From JBLHHI01 sp047614125 (GTDB lineage: Bacteria > Bacteroidota > Bacteroidia > NS11-12g > UBA9320), in contig JBLHHI010000016.1 in assembly GCA_047614125.1 (NCBI GenBank), forward strand, positions 1-37,696: a stretch of DNA of 37,696 nucleotides, given 5' to 3'. Under the pieces are notes generated by a model. It saw nothing but the letters and a program-made list of their open reading frames with translations, did no database searches and was not told the origin of the DNA. The position numbers and the translations under genes were made by a program. Of the stretch, positions 7,494-16,650 are shown in pieces. Position 1 is the first letter of the stretch; the number at the start of each line of letters is the position of its first letter.

Positions 7494-8068
7494 ATAAAAC
7501 TGCCACTTGCTGGGCCAACGTTAAATAAAAGGTCCAAAACACTTAAATTGCTTTCAAACCCCAATCGGTCTTCAAAAACTTGCGGATATGGCCTTCCCGA
7601 TGTAAACGGCATTTCTTTGCGAAAGTCAAAACCCGTCGCTTCTTTGTATGAACTGGTTGGAGCAGCCACAAAGATCATTTGCAGTTTTTGCATGCACCAA
7701 TCAATGCTCTTTCGGCTCATATCCAATAAGTATGGATCGCTTTGTAGAAACAAGTCCCTTAATTCTTCTCGGTAATACTCGTAAAAAGGCGAGTGATTGT
7801 AGCACGAATCCAACGAACGTAAATGCAATTTTTGCCAGGGCTCTCTATAATCAATTTCGACTTCATCCATCTTTAGTCGGGTGTTTTTTACCGTTGGTAT
7901 GCTCAACTTTAATCGGCCATTGCTGCCCACAATCTCGAAATGATTTCGCGCACTTTGTTTTACCCAATTCTCCTGAGTTTCGAGCGCAAGAACAGACTGT
8001 TGCTTCGCAATCTTCCACCATCCAATGTTTGGAAATAAAAAGCACGGTAAGATGATCGAATCAGGCAT
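7490..8068 (-). CDS. WbqC-like family protein
   Basis: This gene encodes 192 residues from the ATG at 8068. A TTG six codons upstream is also open but would overlap folK further. The sequence fits the WbqC-like family: an N-terminal LPCFLFPNIGWW segment, then WVKQSARNHFEIVGSNGRLK (family pattern K-Q-x-x-R-N), then WQKLHLRSLDSCYNHSPFYE. Members occur in O-antigen and lipid-associated clusters and in Bacteroidota housekeeping regions; their reaction is not established. The start lies inside the end of folK (8-bp overlap), so the two are probably translated together. Confidence 0.85.
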   Translation of the reverse strand: MPDSIILPCFLFPNIGWWKIAKQQSVLALETQENWVKQSARNHFEIVGSNGRLKLSIPTVKNTRLKMDEVEIDYREPWQKLHLRSLDSCYNHSPFYEYYREELRDLFLQSDPYLLDMSRKSIDWCMQKLQMIFVAAPTSSYKEATGFDFRKEMPFTSGRPYPQVFEDRLGFESNLSVLDLLFNVGPASGSFI

Positions 8069-8558
8069 TCTTTTGTTGTAAATCAATCAGCAAACTGGAT
8101 ACTTTTTTGTTTAAGAGTGGATGAAAAAAGTTGGGTATAATTTCAGCCAAGGGCTCTAAAACAAAGCTTCGGTCTGCCATGTAAGGATGTGGAATCTCCA
8201 GTAAATCAGACTGGTATACCATGTCTCCAAAAAAAATGATATCAATGTCGATCAACCTTGGGCCCCATTTTTCTTCTCGAATTCTTCCCAACCCAATCTC
8301 AATTTCTAAGATCATCTCCATCGAAATCATCGGTTTAAATTTGGAACGAAATACAAGTGCTTGGTTTAAAAATCCCGGTTGATCTTTATTTCCCCAAGGT
8401 TCGGTTTCATAAATTTTGGAAGCTTGGGTAGGTTCCCCAAAAACTTCGGTTAAGCGAGCGGTGGCATCCGCCAAATTCAAAAACCGCTCTCCCAAATTAC
8501 TTCCTAAAAGCAACACCAAATCTTCTTCCACCTGTTCTATGAAATAGTCGTGATCCAT
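8061..8558 (-). CDS. folK: 2-amino-4-hydroxy-6-hydroxymethyldihydropteridine pyrophosphokinase (HPPK)
   Basis: This folate-pathway enzyme transfers pyrophosphate from ATP to 6-hydroxymethyl-7,8-dihydropterin, preparing it for dihydropteroate synthase. The 165 residues match a monofunctional HPPK. Visible motifs are LLLGSNLGERFLN (17-28), the pterin-loop YETEPWGNKDQPGFLNQ (50-66) and the signature KWGPRLIDIDIIFFGD (97-112), whose two aspartates bind magnesium. The ATG at 8558 gives a short acidic N-terminal extension. It is the first gene of a two-gene minus-strand unit with the overlapping WbqC-like gene. It is divergent from the membrane-anchored hypothetical gene at 8706, with a 147-bp shared upstream region. 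Confidence 0.96.
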   Translation of the reverse strand: MDHDYFIEQVEEDLVLLLGSNLGERFLNLADATARLTEVFGEPTQASKIYETEPWGNKDQPGFLNQALVFRSKFKPMISMEMILEIEIGLGRIREEKWGPRLIDIDIIFFGDMVYQSDLLEIPHPYMADRSFVLEPLAEIIPNFFHPLLNKKVSSLLIDLQQKNA

Positions 8559-8705
8559 ACCGTTATTACACTTGGTAAAAGCGCGGGTGCAAAAGTACCA
8601 TCCTCAATACTAAATACATCGTTTGGCGGCACGATCATTTGTTTCATCGAAAGACAAATGAATCCAGCATAAATTCAACCAGTATTTTGTGATAACTTCG
8701 TAAAC

Positions 8706-9125
8706 ATGGAAATGAAGTACATTTTTATTATTGGTTTGATTATTTATTACATCTTTATCAAGCCGTCTGCTAAAAAGCAAGAAGCTGCCAAACAACGACG
8801 TCCACAACAAGGAAAAGATGCCAAATCTCCACAAAGAACCTTTGAAGACTTAATTCGCGAGTTTACCAATCCATCGCCCGCATCGCAGCAGGCTGAGCCG
8901 GTTTGGGAAGAAGAAGATGAGCACGAGGATTATAACCAGCGTCATGAAGAGCAAAAAGTGGTTTCAGAATCCATCGTCAGTTCCGAAAAAGTTGTAGAGG
9001 AAAAGGTAAAAGCCAAAGTTCCGTTTCTGCGAGTTGAAACTGTTGAGGAAGAAAACGACTTCGATTTCGACCTACGCCAAGCGATCATAAATGATGCAAT
9101 TTTAAATCGCCCCTTCGCCGATTAA
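8706..9125 (+). CDS. Small membrane-anchored acidic protein, unknown function
   Basis: This protein has 139 residues. One N-terminal transmembrane segment (KYIFIIGLIIYYIFI, residues 4-18) is followed by a basic, glutamine-rich stretch and a long acidic, low-complexity region (EPVWEEEDEHEDYNQRHEEQ). The conserved-looking C-terminal tail is FDFDLRQAIINDAILNRPF. The likely topology is N-terminal anchor with a cytoplasmic disordered tail. Similar short anchored proteins ending in an 'RxAIIxxxILxRP' tail are common in Bacteroidota, but I cannot name a function. It converges with the GtrA-like gene with a 4-bp gap. Confidence 0.75.
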   Translation: MEMKYIFIIGLIIYYIFIKPSAKKQEAAKQRRPQQGKDAKSPQRTFEDLIREFTNPSPASQQAEPVWEEEDEHEDYNQRHEEQKVVSESIVSSEKVVEEKVKAKVPFLRVETVEEENDFDFDLRQAIINDAILNRPFAD

Positions 9126-9129
9126 ACCG

Positions 9130-9654
9130 CTAATCGGGCAATTCTTCGTCCGATTTTGGAGTGCCCAGATTAAAGACCCAAATTTTCTGACCAACGAAAT
9201 TAAATACGCTGCTAACTATGGTGGCCATTAAGAAGGCGAAGAGTTTGTCTGTTTTAAAAGCAATGACCTCAATCTGGTTGCCAATTTCTGGCCGCGATAA
9301 CAACACGATTTCATCATCACTGAATAAGCGCAAACCGTATTTATTTACGATCACGTTAATCACAAACGAAATTGCATAAAGCACCAAAAAGTTTTTCAAA
9401 CGATCTCGGTTGCGATCGGTTTGTCGCCATGTCCAAAACTTATTTAGGTTGTAGGTAACTAGGGTGCCGGAAAGGAAGCCAAAAGCTTTAAAAACGTCGT
9501 TCCACCCAAAATCTCCAATGAGAACTTGGCCAGAATTCGCTGCCTCATAAAAGATGTTGGAAAGCCCGTAGTAAATGGTGAAATCAAAACAAACCGCAAT
9601 AACACCACTTATGGTGAACTTCATTATTTGCTTAGATGTTTGATACAAGGCCAT
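9130..9654 (-). CDS. GtrA-like family membrane protein
   Basis: This protein has 174 residues and four hydrophobic segments, with the GtrA-like features: an N-terminal QIMKFTISGVIAVCFDFTIY segment, a central FLSGTLVTYNLNKFWTWR, and a C-terminal FVGQKIWVF. Family members are thought to move lipid-linked sugars (undecaprenyl phosphate-glucose) across the inner membrane or assist cell-wall and O-antigen decoration. The substrate here is unknown. An insertion of about 30 residues between helices 3 and 4 (SDDEIVLLSRPEIGNQIEVI) is longer than in compact members. The ATG at 9654 lies only 8 bp after a -7 box. Confidence 0.85.
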   Translation of the reverse strand: MALYQTSKQIMKFTISGVIAVCFDFTIYYGLSNIFYEAANSGQVLIGDFGWNDVFKAFGFLSGTLVTYNLNKFWTWRQTDRNRDRLKNFLVLYAISFVINVIVNKYGLRLFSDDEIVLLSRPEIGNQIEVIAFKTDKLFAFLMATIVSSVFNFVGQKIWVFNLGTPKSDEELPD

Positions 9655-9662
9655 TTGCGGCG

Positions 9663-9670
9663 CAAAAATA
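9663..9670 (-). promoter_or_regulatory. -7 box upstream of the GtrA-like gene
   Basis: On the minus strand TATTTTTG fits TAnnTTTG exactly. It lies 8 bp before the ATG, so the transcript would be nearly leaderless. No -33 element is evident. Confidence 0.4.
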
Positions 9671-9813
9671 TGATTTTCAGCGGGGATTCATTCCGATTCT
9701 TACATTATGAATTTTTTTTGGTTGAATGAAGCCGTTAAAGCCCAACACTACTGGATGCATTTATCCTTTGTACGTGAAAGTTAAATATTATTAGTAGACT
9801 GAGGTGTTTGCTC

Positions 9814-9821
9814 TATATTTG
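9814..9821 (+). promoter_or_regulatory. -7 box of the guaB promoter
   Basis: TATATTTG matches TAnnTTTG exactly and lies 35 bp before the guaB ATG at 9857. Confidence 0.55.
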
Positions 9822-9856
9822 CACCGCAAATAATAACGTGTCTTAATTATTTGCAA

Positions 9857-11329
9857 ATGTCTAACGCGAACTCCAAAAAAATTTCTTACGAAGGTCTCAC
9901 ATTCGACGACGTACTCGTTTTACCTCGATATTCCGAAATTCTTCCACGCGACGTAAATACGCGAACCCGCTTAACAAAAAAAATCAGCATTTACATCCCA
10001 ATTGTTTCTGCGGCTATGGATACCGTAACCGAAAGCAAGCTGGCGATTGCCATGGCGCGTGAAGGTGGAATTGGCATCATTCACAAAAACATGACTATTG
10101 CGCAGCAAGCCGCTGAGGTTAAGAAGGTTAAGCGATCAGAAAGCGGAATGATTAAAGATCCCATAACCTTAACCGGCGATGCGCGCTTGTCTCATGCTCT
10201 TCAAATTATGAAAGACAATCGGATTGGTGGAATACCGGTGGTGGATGATAAAGGCATTCTGAAAGGCATCATTACCAATCGTGATCTGCGTTTTGAAAAA
10301 GATCTTTCAAAGCCAATTAGTGCTGTTATGACCACTAAAAATCTAATTACTACCGACGGCGATACGGATTTAAGCAAGGCAAAAGACATCTTACAAGAGC
10401 ATAAAATAGAAAAACTACCCGTGGTCGACGACTTTGGAAAGCTTATTGGTTTGATCACCTTTAAAGACATTGAAAAAGTACGAAATCACCCACATTCTGC
10501 TAAAGACACTTTTGGCCGATTACTCGTTGGTGCCGCGGTTGGAGTTACCGCAGATACCTTGGAACGTGTTTCGGCACTGGTTGCCGAAGATGTGGATGTG
10601 ATTACACTTGATACAGCGCACGGCCATTCGTTGGGTGTTGTAAAGGAATTGAAGAAAATTAAAAAACAATTTCCAGATTTGCAGGTAATTGTTGGAAACG
10701 TTGCCACCGCCGAAGGGGCCGAAATGTTGGCCAAAGCTGGTGCAGATGCCATTAAAGTTGGAGTGGGGCCCGGTTCAATTTGTACCACGCGCATTATTGC
10801 GGGCATTGGTGTTCCGCAGCTTTCAGCAATCATGGAATGCGCCGGAGCCGCTAAAAAATATGGGGTTCCAATCATTGCGGATGGAGGCATCCGATACAGC
10901 GGAGATTTGGTTAAAGCCATTGTAGGGGGTGCAGATACCATTATGGCGGGCTCGCTCTTTGCCGGCACAGATGAATCACCTGGCGAAACAAATTTTTATG
11001 AAGGCCGAAAGGTGAAATCTTATCGAGGTATGGGATCGATCGAAGCCATGAAACAAGGCTCAAGCGATCGATATTTTCAAGACGCCGAAGAAGAAATTGC
11101 AAAGCTTGTGCCCGAGGGCATTGTAGGCACTGTTCCATACAAAGGCAGTTTGGCCGAGGTGGTTTATCAATATGTAGGTGGACTTAAGGCAGGAATGGGC
11201 TATTGCGGTGCAGTAACCATTGCAGACCTACAAACGGCAAAGTTTACTAGAATCAGCGGAAGTGGAATTCGTGAAAGCCATCCACACGATGTAACCATTA
11301 CGAAAGAAGCACCGAATTACAGTCGGTAG
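9857..11329 (+). CDS. guaB: Inosine-5'-monophosphate dehydrogenase
   Basis: IMPDH oxidises IMP to XMP with NAD+, the committed step of guanine nucleotide synthesis. The protein is 490 residues from the ATG at 9857; a TTG two codons upstream is also open. The TIM-barrel begins with YEGLTFDDVLVLPRYSEILP and is interrupted by two CBS domains at about residues 95-205 (GIPVVDDKGILKGIITNRDL and KLPVVDDFGKLIGLITFKDI), the usual allosteric module. The catalytic loop GVGPGSICTTRIIAGIGVPQ places the nucleophile at Cys309. The flap has YRGMGSIEAM, and the C-terminus carries the ISGSGIRESHPHDV motif. The gene is complete and ends 2 bp before the convergent M16 peptidase. Confidence 0.98.
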   Translation: MSNANSKKISYEGLTFDDVLVLPRYSEILPRDVNTRTRLTKKISIYIPIVSAAMDTVTESKLAIAMAREGGIGIIHKNMTIAQQAAEVKKVKRSESGMIKDPITLTGDARLSHALQIMKDNRIGGIPVVDDKGILKGIITNRDLRFEKDLSKPISAVMTTKNLITTDGDTDLSKAKDILQEHKIEKLPVVDDFGKLIGLITFKDIEKVRNHPHSAKDTFGRLLVGAAVGVTADTLERVSALVAEDVDVITLDTAHGHSLGVVKELKKIKKQFPDLQVIVGNVATAEGAEMLAKAGADAIKVGVGPGSICTTRIIAGIGVPQLSAIMECAGAAKKYGVPIIADGGIRYSGDLVKAIVGGADTIMAGSLFAGTDESPGETNFYEGRKVKSYRGMGSIEAMKQGSSDRYFQDAEEEIAKLVPEGIVGTVPYKGSLAEVVYQYVGGLKAGMGYCGAVTIADLQTAKFTRISGSGIRESHPHDVTITKEAPNYSR

Positions 11330-11331
11330 CC

Positions 11332-14136
11332 TTACTCTTCATCGGGGTACAACACCCCAATTAAGTAATCTCCACTCACATATTTCTTAGCTGCCTTTTT
11401 AAGATCCTTTGCCTTAATTTTTTCGATGGCTGCAATACGTTGTTCTACGGTACCGGCCTTGTCGCCATAAAAATCTGCGTCCTGCAAGAGATTCAACCAA
11501 TATCGGTTGCTTTGGATGTTGGATTGCATGGTATTGAGCGCCGTTTTCTTCGCCTTATCTAAGTCCTTTTCGGTTGGACCTTCATTAATTAAAATATCAA
11601 CTTGTTTCAAGGCGGCTGCAATTAAGGTGTCAACGTTTTCTGGACCACACGGAAACGACACCATAAAACGATACTGATCAACCGGCAAACGACTCATGTA
11701 GCCATAAGCCGATGATCCGTATACTCCGCTCATTTCCTCGCGCAGCACTTCGGTAAGCTTAATGCTCAAGACATCTCCCAACAAATCGAGGTGTAAATCA
11801 TCCTTCGCCTTGTACTTGCGCATTCCGCTGTACATAATGGAAACTCTACTTTTTGGCTCCGAACCTTTATGAACTTCGTGATGCTTCGTTCCCGTTGCAT
11901 AACGAAGGCCTATATCTTTCACACTCTCCCGCGATTTATTCCCTGGCAAACTGGCTAAATATTTCTCCGCCATTGTTTTAAAAGCTTCTACCTCAATATT
12001 TCCAACAAAAACAAAGGTAAAATCCGCAGCATTGGCAAATCGCTCTTTGTAAATCTCGTAAATTAAATCGTAGCTCAAATTGTTCCAGTCCGCATCGGTT
12101 GGAATGGTAAACATGCGCGGATGATTGTTGTACATAAACGAGTTCCAGGAGATGTTAAAAAATTGACCTGGGTCGGCGGCCATATTGTCGTAAAAGGCAC
12201 GTTGCCGGTTTACGTAAGCATCAAATGCTTCTTGTTCTTTTCGTGGTTGTACAAAAAACATGTGAATCAATTGCATCATTGTTTCCATGTCTTTGGGGGC
12301 GCAATTTCCGCTCATGCCTTCCGTGCTGCTGCCAACATATGGGCTAACATTCACATTCTTTCCGGCCAGCATCTTGCTCAAATCAGACTCCGAAAATTGG
12401 CCTACGCCGCAGTTGCTTAAAACACCCAGACCATTCGAAATGGTTTTATACATTTTATCATCGTACAAATACGTTCCGCCCTTGCTTCTAGCGTTGAATA
12501 AAATCTCATCGTTTTTTAACGTTGTGGTCTTATAAATGATTTTCATGCCATTGCTCAAGGTTAAGGTGGTGGATCCAACTTTACTGGGTTTCGAAGTTGA
12601 AACTACGCTTCCTGAGGTGGGTTGTAAACTAAATAATTGGTCGGGAAGGATGTTTTCTTCGTACGCTTCAATTTCCATAACCTGAATATTTTCAAGTATT
12701 TGCAACACTTCTGCTTCCGATGGCATCTTGTCCTTATCGCTGTCGGGTCCGGTCATTACCACAACGCGATTTTCGTTGTAAAACACCGAAGCAAACATGG
12801 TGTTTAATTCGGCAATAGCTATTCTATCCTTGTGCGTGTTGTAAAAATTCAAGGCCCATTCTTCCGATTCAAAGCTTTCATTTTCCAAGAAATATGCCAC
12901 CAAGTTTCCGGCATGACTTCTAGATTCGGTCTTGTCTTTTTCCTTCAATTGTTTTTCATAGTAGGATGCATAATCCATATGAGCTCGTTTGAGTTCATTT
13001 TCTGTAATGCCGTAACGTTTAAGTCGCTCCATTTCCAACATCATAACCTCCAACGCCTCTTTGTACTTTCCACCAGCAACTACACTAAAGCCTTGAACGG
13101 CTTCTTTGTTTCTGGCCCACATACCGCCTTTATACCCATAGGCATACGAAAAAGGCGACCCTGGTTTTTGAGCAAGTTCTTGATAGCGCTGATTTAAAAC
13201 AAAAAACATCAGCGACCATTTCAAACTCTCAAGTGCTTCTTCCTCCGTGCCTTTCTTAGTAAATGTTCCCGGCTGCTTCTGAACAAACTGAACACTTCCA
13301 TAGGTTGCTTCTGCATCGGTGGCAAAGGCTGCAAAGGTCTCTTCGTGATCCGGTACGTTAATTATATTTCTTGGTGCAGCATTTGGTGGATTTTTAATGC
13401 CCCCAAAATGCGATTTTATTTTGGCTTCGATTTCATCAACATTGATGTCTCCTACCACTATAACTGCCATTAAATCAGGGCGATACCATTTTTGATAGAA
13501 CTCTAGAATAGTGGCACGATCGAAGTTTTCCAGGATCTCTTTTTTGCCAATTGGAAGTCGATCTACGTATTGCGATTGGTACAACGTTTTGGGTAAATAT
13601 TTAGCCAGCATCCTTTTACTTGCGCCTAAACCCAGTCGATATTCTTCTAAAACAACACCGCGTTCTTTTTCTATCTCCGCCGAATCGAGCAAGAGATTGT
13701 GCGCCCAGTCTTCCAATATTTGAAAACCTTTTTCCAATACCTCGGCATTGTCGGTTGGAAGCGCCAACATATAAACGGTTTCGTCGAAACTGGTGTATGC
13801 GTTTAAATGCGCGCCAAATTTTACTCCTGCACTTTGTAGGTAATCTACGAGCTCGTTCTTCTTAAAATTTTCGGTTCCGTTAAAGGCCATGTGCTCTAAA
13901 AAGTGCGCCAGTCCTTGCTGATTATCGTTTTCAAGAATGGATCCAGCATTTACCGCCAAGCGGAGTTCCACCTTTTGTTCGGGTTTTTTGTTGGGAAGGA
14001 TGTAGTACGTTAAACCGTTCGATAAAACACCGGTGCGAACACCGGGATCAAGGGGTACCTGATTGTCTTGAGCACGTAATCCTACAATCGAAAGAAGGAA
14101 GAAACATAGGGTAAAGAGGATGGATGTTTTTCTCAT
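11332..14136 (-). CDS. Exported M16 family zinc metallopeptidase (pitrilysin-like), two-domain
   Basis: This protein has 934 residues. A signal peptide (SILFTLCFFLLSIVGLRAQ, cleavage near residue 23) directs export. The inverted zinc motif HFLEH is at residues 78-82, followed by the distal glutamate in ERGVVLEEYR about 75 residues later, so the first M16 unit is catalytically complete. Two M16 halves follow (about 30-470 and 510-930). The second has SNGMKIIYKTTTLKNDEILF and lacks the zinc motif, as usual. Bacteroidota commonly carry such periplasmic or outer-membrane-associated pitrilysin-like enzymes for degrading peptides. The specific substrate is unknown. It is monocistronic on the minus strand. 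Confidence 0.95.
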   Translation of the reverse strand: MRKTSILFTLCFFLLSIVGLRAQDNQVPLDPGVRTGVLSNGLTYYILPNKKPEQKVELRLAVNAGSILENDNQQGLAHFLEHMAFNGTENFKKNELVDYLQSAGVKFGAHLNAYTSFDETVYMLALPTDNAEVLEKGFQILEDWAHNLLLDSAEIEKERGVVLEEYRLGLGASKRMLAKYLPKTLYQSQYVDRLPIGKKEILENFDRATILEFYQKWYRPDLMAVIVVGDINVDEIEAKIKSHFGGIKNPPNAAPRNIINVPDHEETFAAFATDAEATYGSVQFVQKQPGTFTKKGTEEEALESLKWSLMFFVLNQRYQELAQKPGSPFSYAYGYKGGMWARNKEAVQGFSVVAGGKYKEALEVMMLEMERLKRYGITENELKRAHMDYASYYEKQLKEKDKTESRSHAGNLVAYFLENESFESEEWALNFYNTHKDRIAIAELNTMFASVFYNENRVVVMTGPDSDKDKMPSEAEVLQILENIQVMEIEAYEENILPDQLFSLQPTSGSVVSTSKPSKVGSTTLTLSNGMKIIYKTTTLKNDEILFNARSKGGTYLYDDKMYKTISNGLGVLSNCGVGQFSESDLSKMLAGKNVNVSPYVGSSTEGMSGNCAPKDMETMMQLIHMFFVQPRKEQEAFDAYVNRQRAFYDNMAADPGQFFNISWNSFMYNNHPRMFTIPTDADWNNLSYDLIYEIYKERFANAADFTFVFVGNIEVEAFKTMAEKYLASLPGNKSRESVKDIGLRYATGTKHHEVHKGSEPKSRVSIMYSGMRKYKAKDDLHLDLLGDVLSIKLTEVLREEMSGVYGSSAYGYMSRLPVDQYRFMVSFPCGPENVDTLIAAALKQVDILINEGPTEKDLDKAKKTALNTMQSNIQSNRYWLNLLQDADFYGDKAGTVEQRIAAIEKIKAKDLKKAAKKYVSGDYLIGVLYPDEE

Positions 14137-14280
14137 TTTTAAAGTGTTTTTATTGATGGCCTAAGTTGGTTTTAGGAGTGAAAATAAATCGACAGGCCAA
14201 ATTACTACTTTTTTTAACTTGGTAAACGGGGAAAGCTGTAAAAGTTACTGAGAATTCGCTAAGTGCAATTTGCCAATGTG

Positions 14281-14961
14281 CTATTTGCCTAAAAAGGTGA
14301 TTTGGCGGTATGACCGAGATGATTCGATTTGTTCTCTGTAATCGCTGTGGATGTAAAAGGTGTTCTCGTTCAAAGTGGTTTGGTATTGTTTTGACACTAG
14401 TATGCCATCAGACGTTTCCAGTCGCAAGCTAGCTTTAGCAACACGATGTCCCGGAATATGCCGTTTGGCTCGATAAAACACCAAAGTTCCACCGGGTTCA
14501 ATTGAGTGTTTCGTGTAGTTTATTCCGGTTCCACAACTAGGGTATTGGAAAAAACATGTAGGTTGGTAATATCCCAGTAGCGTTTGTGCAAGTTCAACGG
14601 CAACTATTTTTTCGTTTTGTCTCGACACCAGGATTTCCTTTTTTGAGCCATTGAAAAGATAAAAATATTCGTTGTTTACTTTATCTTTTCGAAGTAAATA
14701 ATTCGAAAGTTGTGGGTGCAATTTCGAGAGCTTAGCTGAAGTGACCGAATCGAATTGCTCGAATAAGACCGTTTGCAACGGATTGATTTTTAGAGGAGGA
14801 AAAAGAGAGTCAAAAGTATAATTTCCCCAAGTCATGGTGCCAGATGACTTGTAAAATAAGGCATTCTTTTCAACGAAAACAGTGGCCGACAAAAATATGA
14901 ATCCAACAAAAACGAGCCTAAACATAGAACTCAAACGACGCGGGTTCACCTTTGATTTCAT
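14281..14961 (-). CDS. Exported or membrane-anchored hypothetical protein
   Basis: This gene encodes 226 residues from the ATG at 14961; a TTG three codons upstream is possible. After a basic start (KSKVNPRR) there is one hydrophobic segment, MFRLVFVGFIFLSATVFV, acting as a signal or anchor. The rest is a beta-rich extracytoplasmic domain with two cysteines close together (CFFQYPSCG) and a segment GTLVFYRAKRHIPGHRVAKA. No family was recognised. It lies 144 bp upstream of the M16 peptidase on the same strand, so cotranscription is possible but not supported by overlap. Confidence 0.65.
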   Translation of the reverse strand: MKSKVNPRRLSSMFRLVFVGFIFLSATVFVEKNALFYKSSGTMTWGNYTFDSLFPPLKINPLQTVLFEQFDSVTSAKLSKLHPQLSNYLLRKDKVNNEYFYLFNGSKKEILVSRQNEKIVAVELAQTLLGYYQPTCFFQYPSCGTGINYTKHSIEPGGTLVFYRAKRHIPGHRVAKASLRLETSDGILVSKQYQTTLNENTFYIHSDYREQIESSRSYRQITFLGK

Positions 14962-15022
14962 TTGAATCAAATGTATTTAATAATTTCAAGAAAGCCAATG
15001 AGCATTTTAACCCTGAAAGGTA

Positions 15023-15150
15023 ACAGAACCATTTCGTTCTCTTTGTAACTCTGTGGTAAACTTACGAATCGTACATCCTATCAAACTTTGCAATTTTCTA
15101 GCACAGATTTTCACAGAACCATTTCGTTCTCTCTGGTAATCTTTGGTTAA
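15023..15150 (+). repeat. Pair of intergenic repeats, 90 bp apart
   Basis: The 20-mer ACAGAACCATTTCGTTCTCT occurs at 15023-15042 and again at 15113-15132. Each copy is followed by related TGTAACTCTGTGGTAAAC or GGTAATCTTTGGTTAAAC sequence. The match therefore extends over roughly 40 bp per copy in an intergenic region before the photolyase gene. Confidence 0.75.
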
Positions 15151-15212
15151 ACAAAAGGTCAACTCCGTTTAAACAAAGTAGAACTAAAAACACCCTTGCT
15201 TGTTACCTTCCC

Positions 15213-16514
15213 ATGAATCCTATTTCCATTCATTGGTTTCGGCGAGATTTGCGACTGAACGACAACCACGCGCTGAGCAAGGCGCTGCAATCTGGCCATC
15301 CTGTATTACCTATTTTCATATTTGATGCAACCATTCTAAACAAACTTGATAACAAATCAGATGCCCGAGTAACCTTTATTTGGGATCAACTGCATGAGCT
15401 AAAATTAGCCTTACACAAACTGGGTTCTGATTTGCGTGTATTTTATGGCGATCCATTAGATGTTTGGAAAACAATTGTTCAAACACACCACGTGGCCAAA
15501 GTCTTTGCTAATGAGGATTACGAACCTTCAACTGCAGAAAGGGACGAAAAAGTGAGTACCCTGTTGAAAAACGGCAATATTGAGCTTCACCTTAGTCTAG
15601 ATCATGTATTACTTCCTAAAAATACTGTGTTAAAAGATGATGGAAGCCCGTATGCAGTTTATACCCCGTTTTCGAAAAAGTGGAAAGCATATGAATCGGA
15701 AGATCCAATTGCAAACCACCCTTCTGAATTATTTCAGAAGAACTTTTTAGCAATGAAACAAGAAGACATTATTACCCTCGAACATATCGGATTTCAACGC
15801 AGCTCATTGCAATTTCCTTCGAAAGAGTTGAATAAGGACATTCTGAGAAATTATTCCGTTCATCGCGATCTACCTGGTATTGAAGGAACTTCTCGCTTGG
15901 GTTTGCATCTTCGCTTTGGTACAATCAGCATCCGAGATGCTCATCAGCAGGCTGTGCAGCACAGCGAAAAATGGCTAAATGAGCTGATCTGGCGAGAGTT
16001 TTACAGCTACATTTTGTTTTATCATCCCCGCGTTGTAGATCAGGCATACAAACCTCAGTATGAGGCAATTGCTTGGAGAAACAATGAAGATGAATTTGAT
16101 AAGTGGTGCAAAGGACAAACCGGAATTCCCATGGTAGATGCTGGGATGCGCGAGTTAAACGAAACGGGTTTTATGCACAACCGGGTTCGGATGATTGTTG
16201 CCAGTTTTTTGGTTAAAAACCTATTGATTGATTGGCGTTGGGGAGAAGCCTATTTTGCAGAACACCTCCTCGACTTTGAATTGGCTTCAAACAATGGCGG
16301 TTGGCAATGGGCCGCCGGTTGCGGTGTGGATGCAGCTCCCTATTTCCGCATATTTAATCCCGAAGCGCAGCAAAAAAAGTTCGATCCAAATACCGAGTAT
16401 GTAAATCGTTGGATACCTGAATTGAACACATCTGCATATCCGGCTCCAATGGTAGATTTAAAAGAAAGCAGAAAACGTTGTTTGGAGGTTTATAAGCGGG
16501 CTTTGAAGAGGTAG
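15213..16514 (+). CDS. phrB: Deoxyribodipyrimidine photolyase (cryptochrome/photolyase family, class I-like)
   Basis: This light-driven enzyme splits UV-induced pyrimidine dimers using reduced FAD. It has 433 residues. The N-terminal antenna domain starts ISIHWFRRDLRLNDNHAL and runs to about residue 130. The FAD-binding helical domain contains EGTSRLGLHLRFGTISIRDA, WLNELIWREFYSYILF, TGIPMVDAGMRELNETGFMH and NRVRMIVASFLVKNLLIDWR. The most conserved block is DFELASNNGGWQWAAGCGVD. Tryptophans W in LIWREF and WQW fit the photoreduction chain and dimer pocket. Class I CPD repair is likely, but a cryptochrome role cannot be excluded from sequence. It stands alone on the plus strand, preceded by the intergenic repeats. 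Confidence 0.95.
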   Translation: MNPISIHWFRRDLRLNDNHALSKALQSGHPVLPIFIFDATILNKLDNKSDARVTFIWDQLHELKLALHKLGSDLRVFYGDPLDVWKTIVQTHHVAKVFANEDYEPSTAERDEKVSTLLKNGNIELHLSLDHVLLPKNTVLKDDGSPYAVYTPFSKKWKAYESEDPIANHPSELFQKNFLAMKQEDIITLEHIGFQRSSLQFPSKELNKDILRNYSVHRDLPGIEGTSRLGLHLRFGTISIRDAHQQAVQHSEKWLNELIWREFYSYILFYHPRVVDQAYKPQYEAIAWRNNEDEFDKWCKGQTGIPMVDAGMRELNETGFMHNRVRMIVASFLVKNLLIDWRWGEAYFAEHLLDFELASNNGGWQWAAGCGVDAAPYFRIFNPEAQQKKFDPNTEYVNRWIPELNTSAYPAPMVDLKESRKRCLEVYKRALKR

Positions 16515-16527
16515 GATTTCGTTGAAT

Positions 16528-16650
16528 CTACAAATATTGTTTGAACCTTTCCGGATCGTACTCGCGCATCATATTATACACCACCCCAAAAATGTCTTCG
16601 GCATTGGGTTTTGAGAAATAATCGCTGTCCGTGACGGAAGCGGGTGGTTG
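16528..16650 (-). pseudogene. Second, diverged copy of the last ~40 codons of the E1 dehydrogenase gene
   Basis: The minus-strand sequence aligns without gaps to the 3' end of the E1 gene at 17578. By hand count it is about 84% identical over ~118 bp. It stays in frame to the same TAG stop. It encodes DYFSKPNAEDIFGVVYNMMR and ends DPERFKQYL, against DYFSKPNAEDVFAVVYNMMH and DPGKFEKYL in the intact gene. Homology ends abruptly near 16650. The remnant lies distal to the toxin-antitoxin genes, as if a foreign segment joined at the E1 gene end and left the displaced end behind. Confidence 0.85.

Noticed and set aside
7548..8055. Plus-strand frames of 75 and 135 codons
   Set aside because: They are antisense to the WbqC-like gene, which has recognisable family motifs.
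10486..10968. 160-codon minus-strand frame
   Set aside because: It lies antisense within guaB, whose motifs are continuous through this segment.
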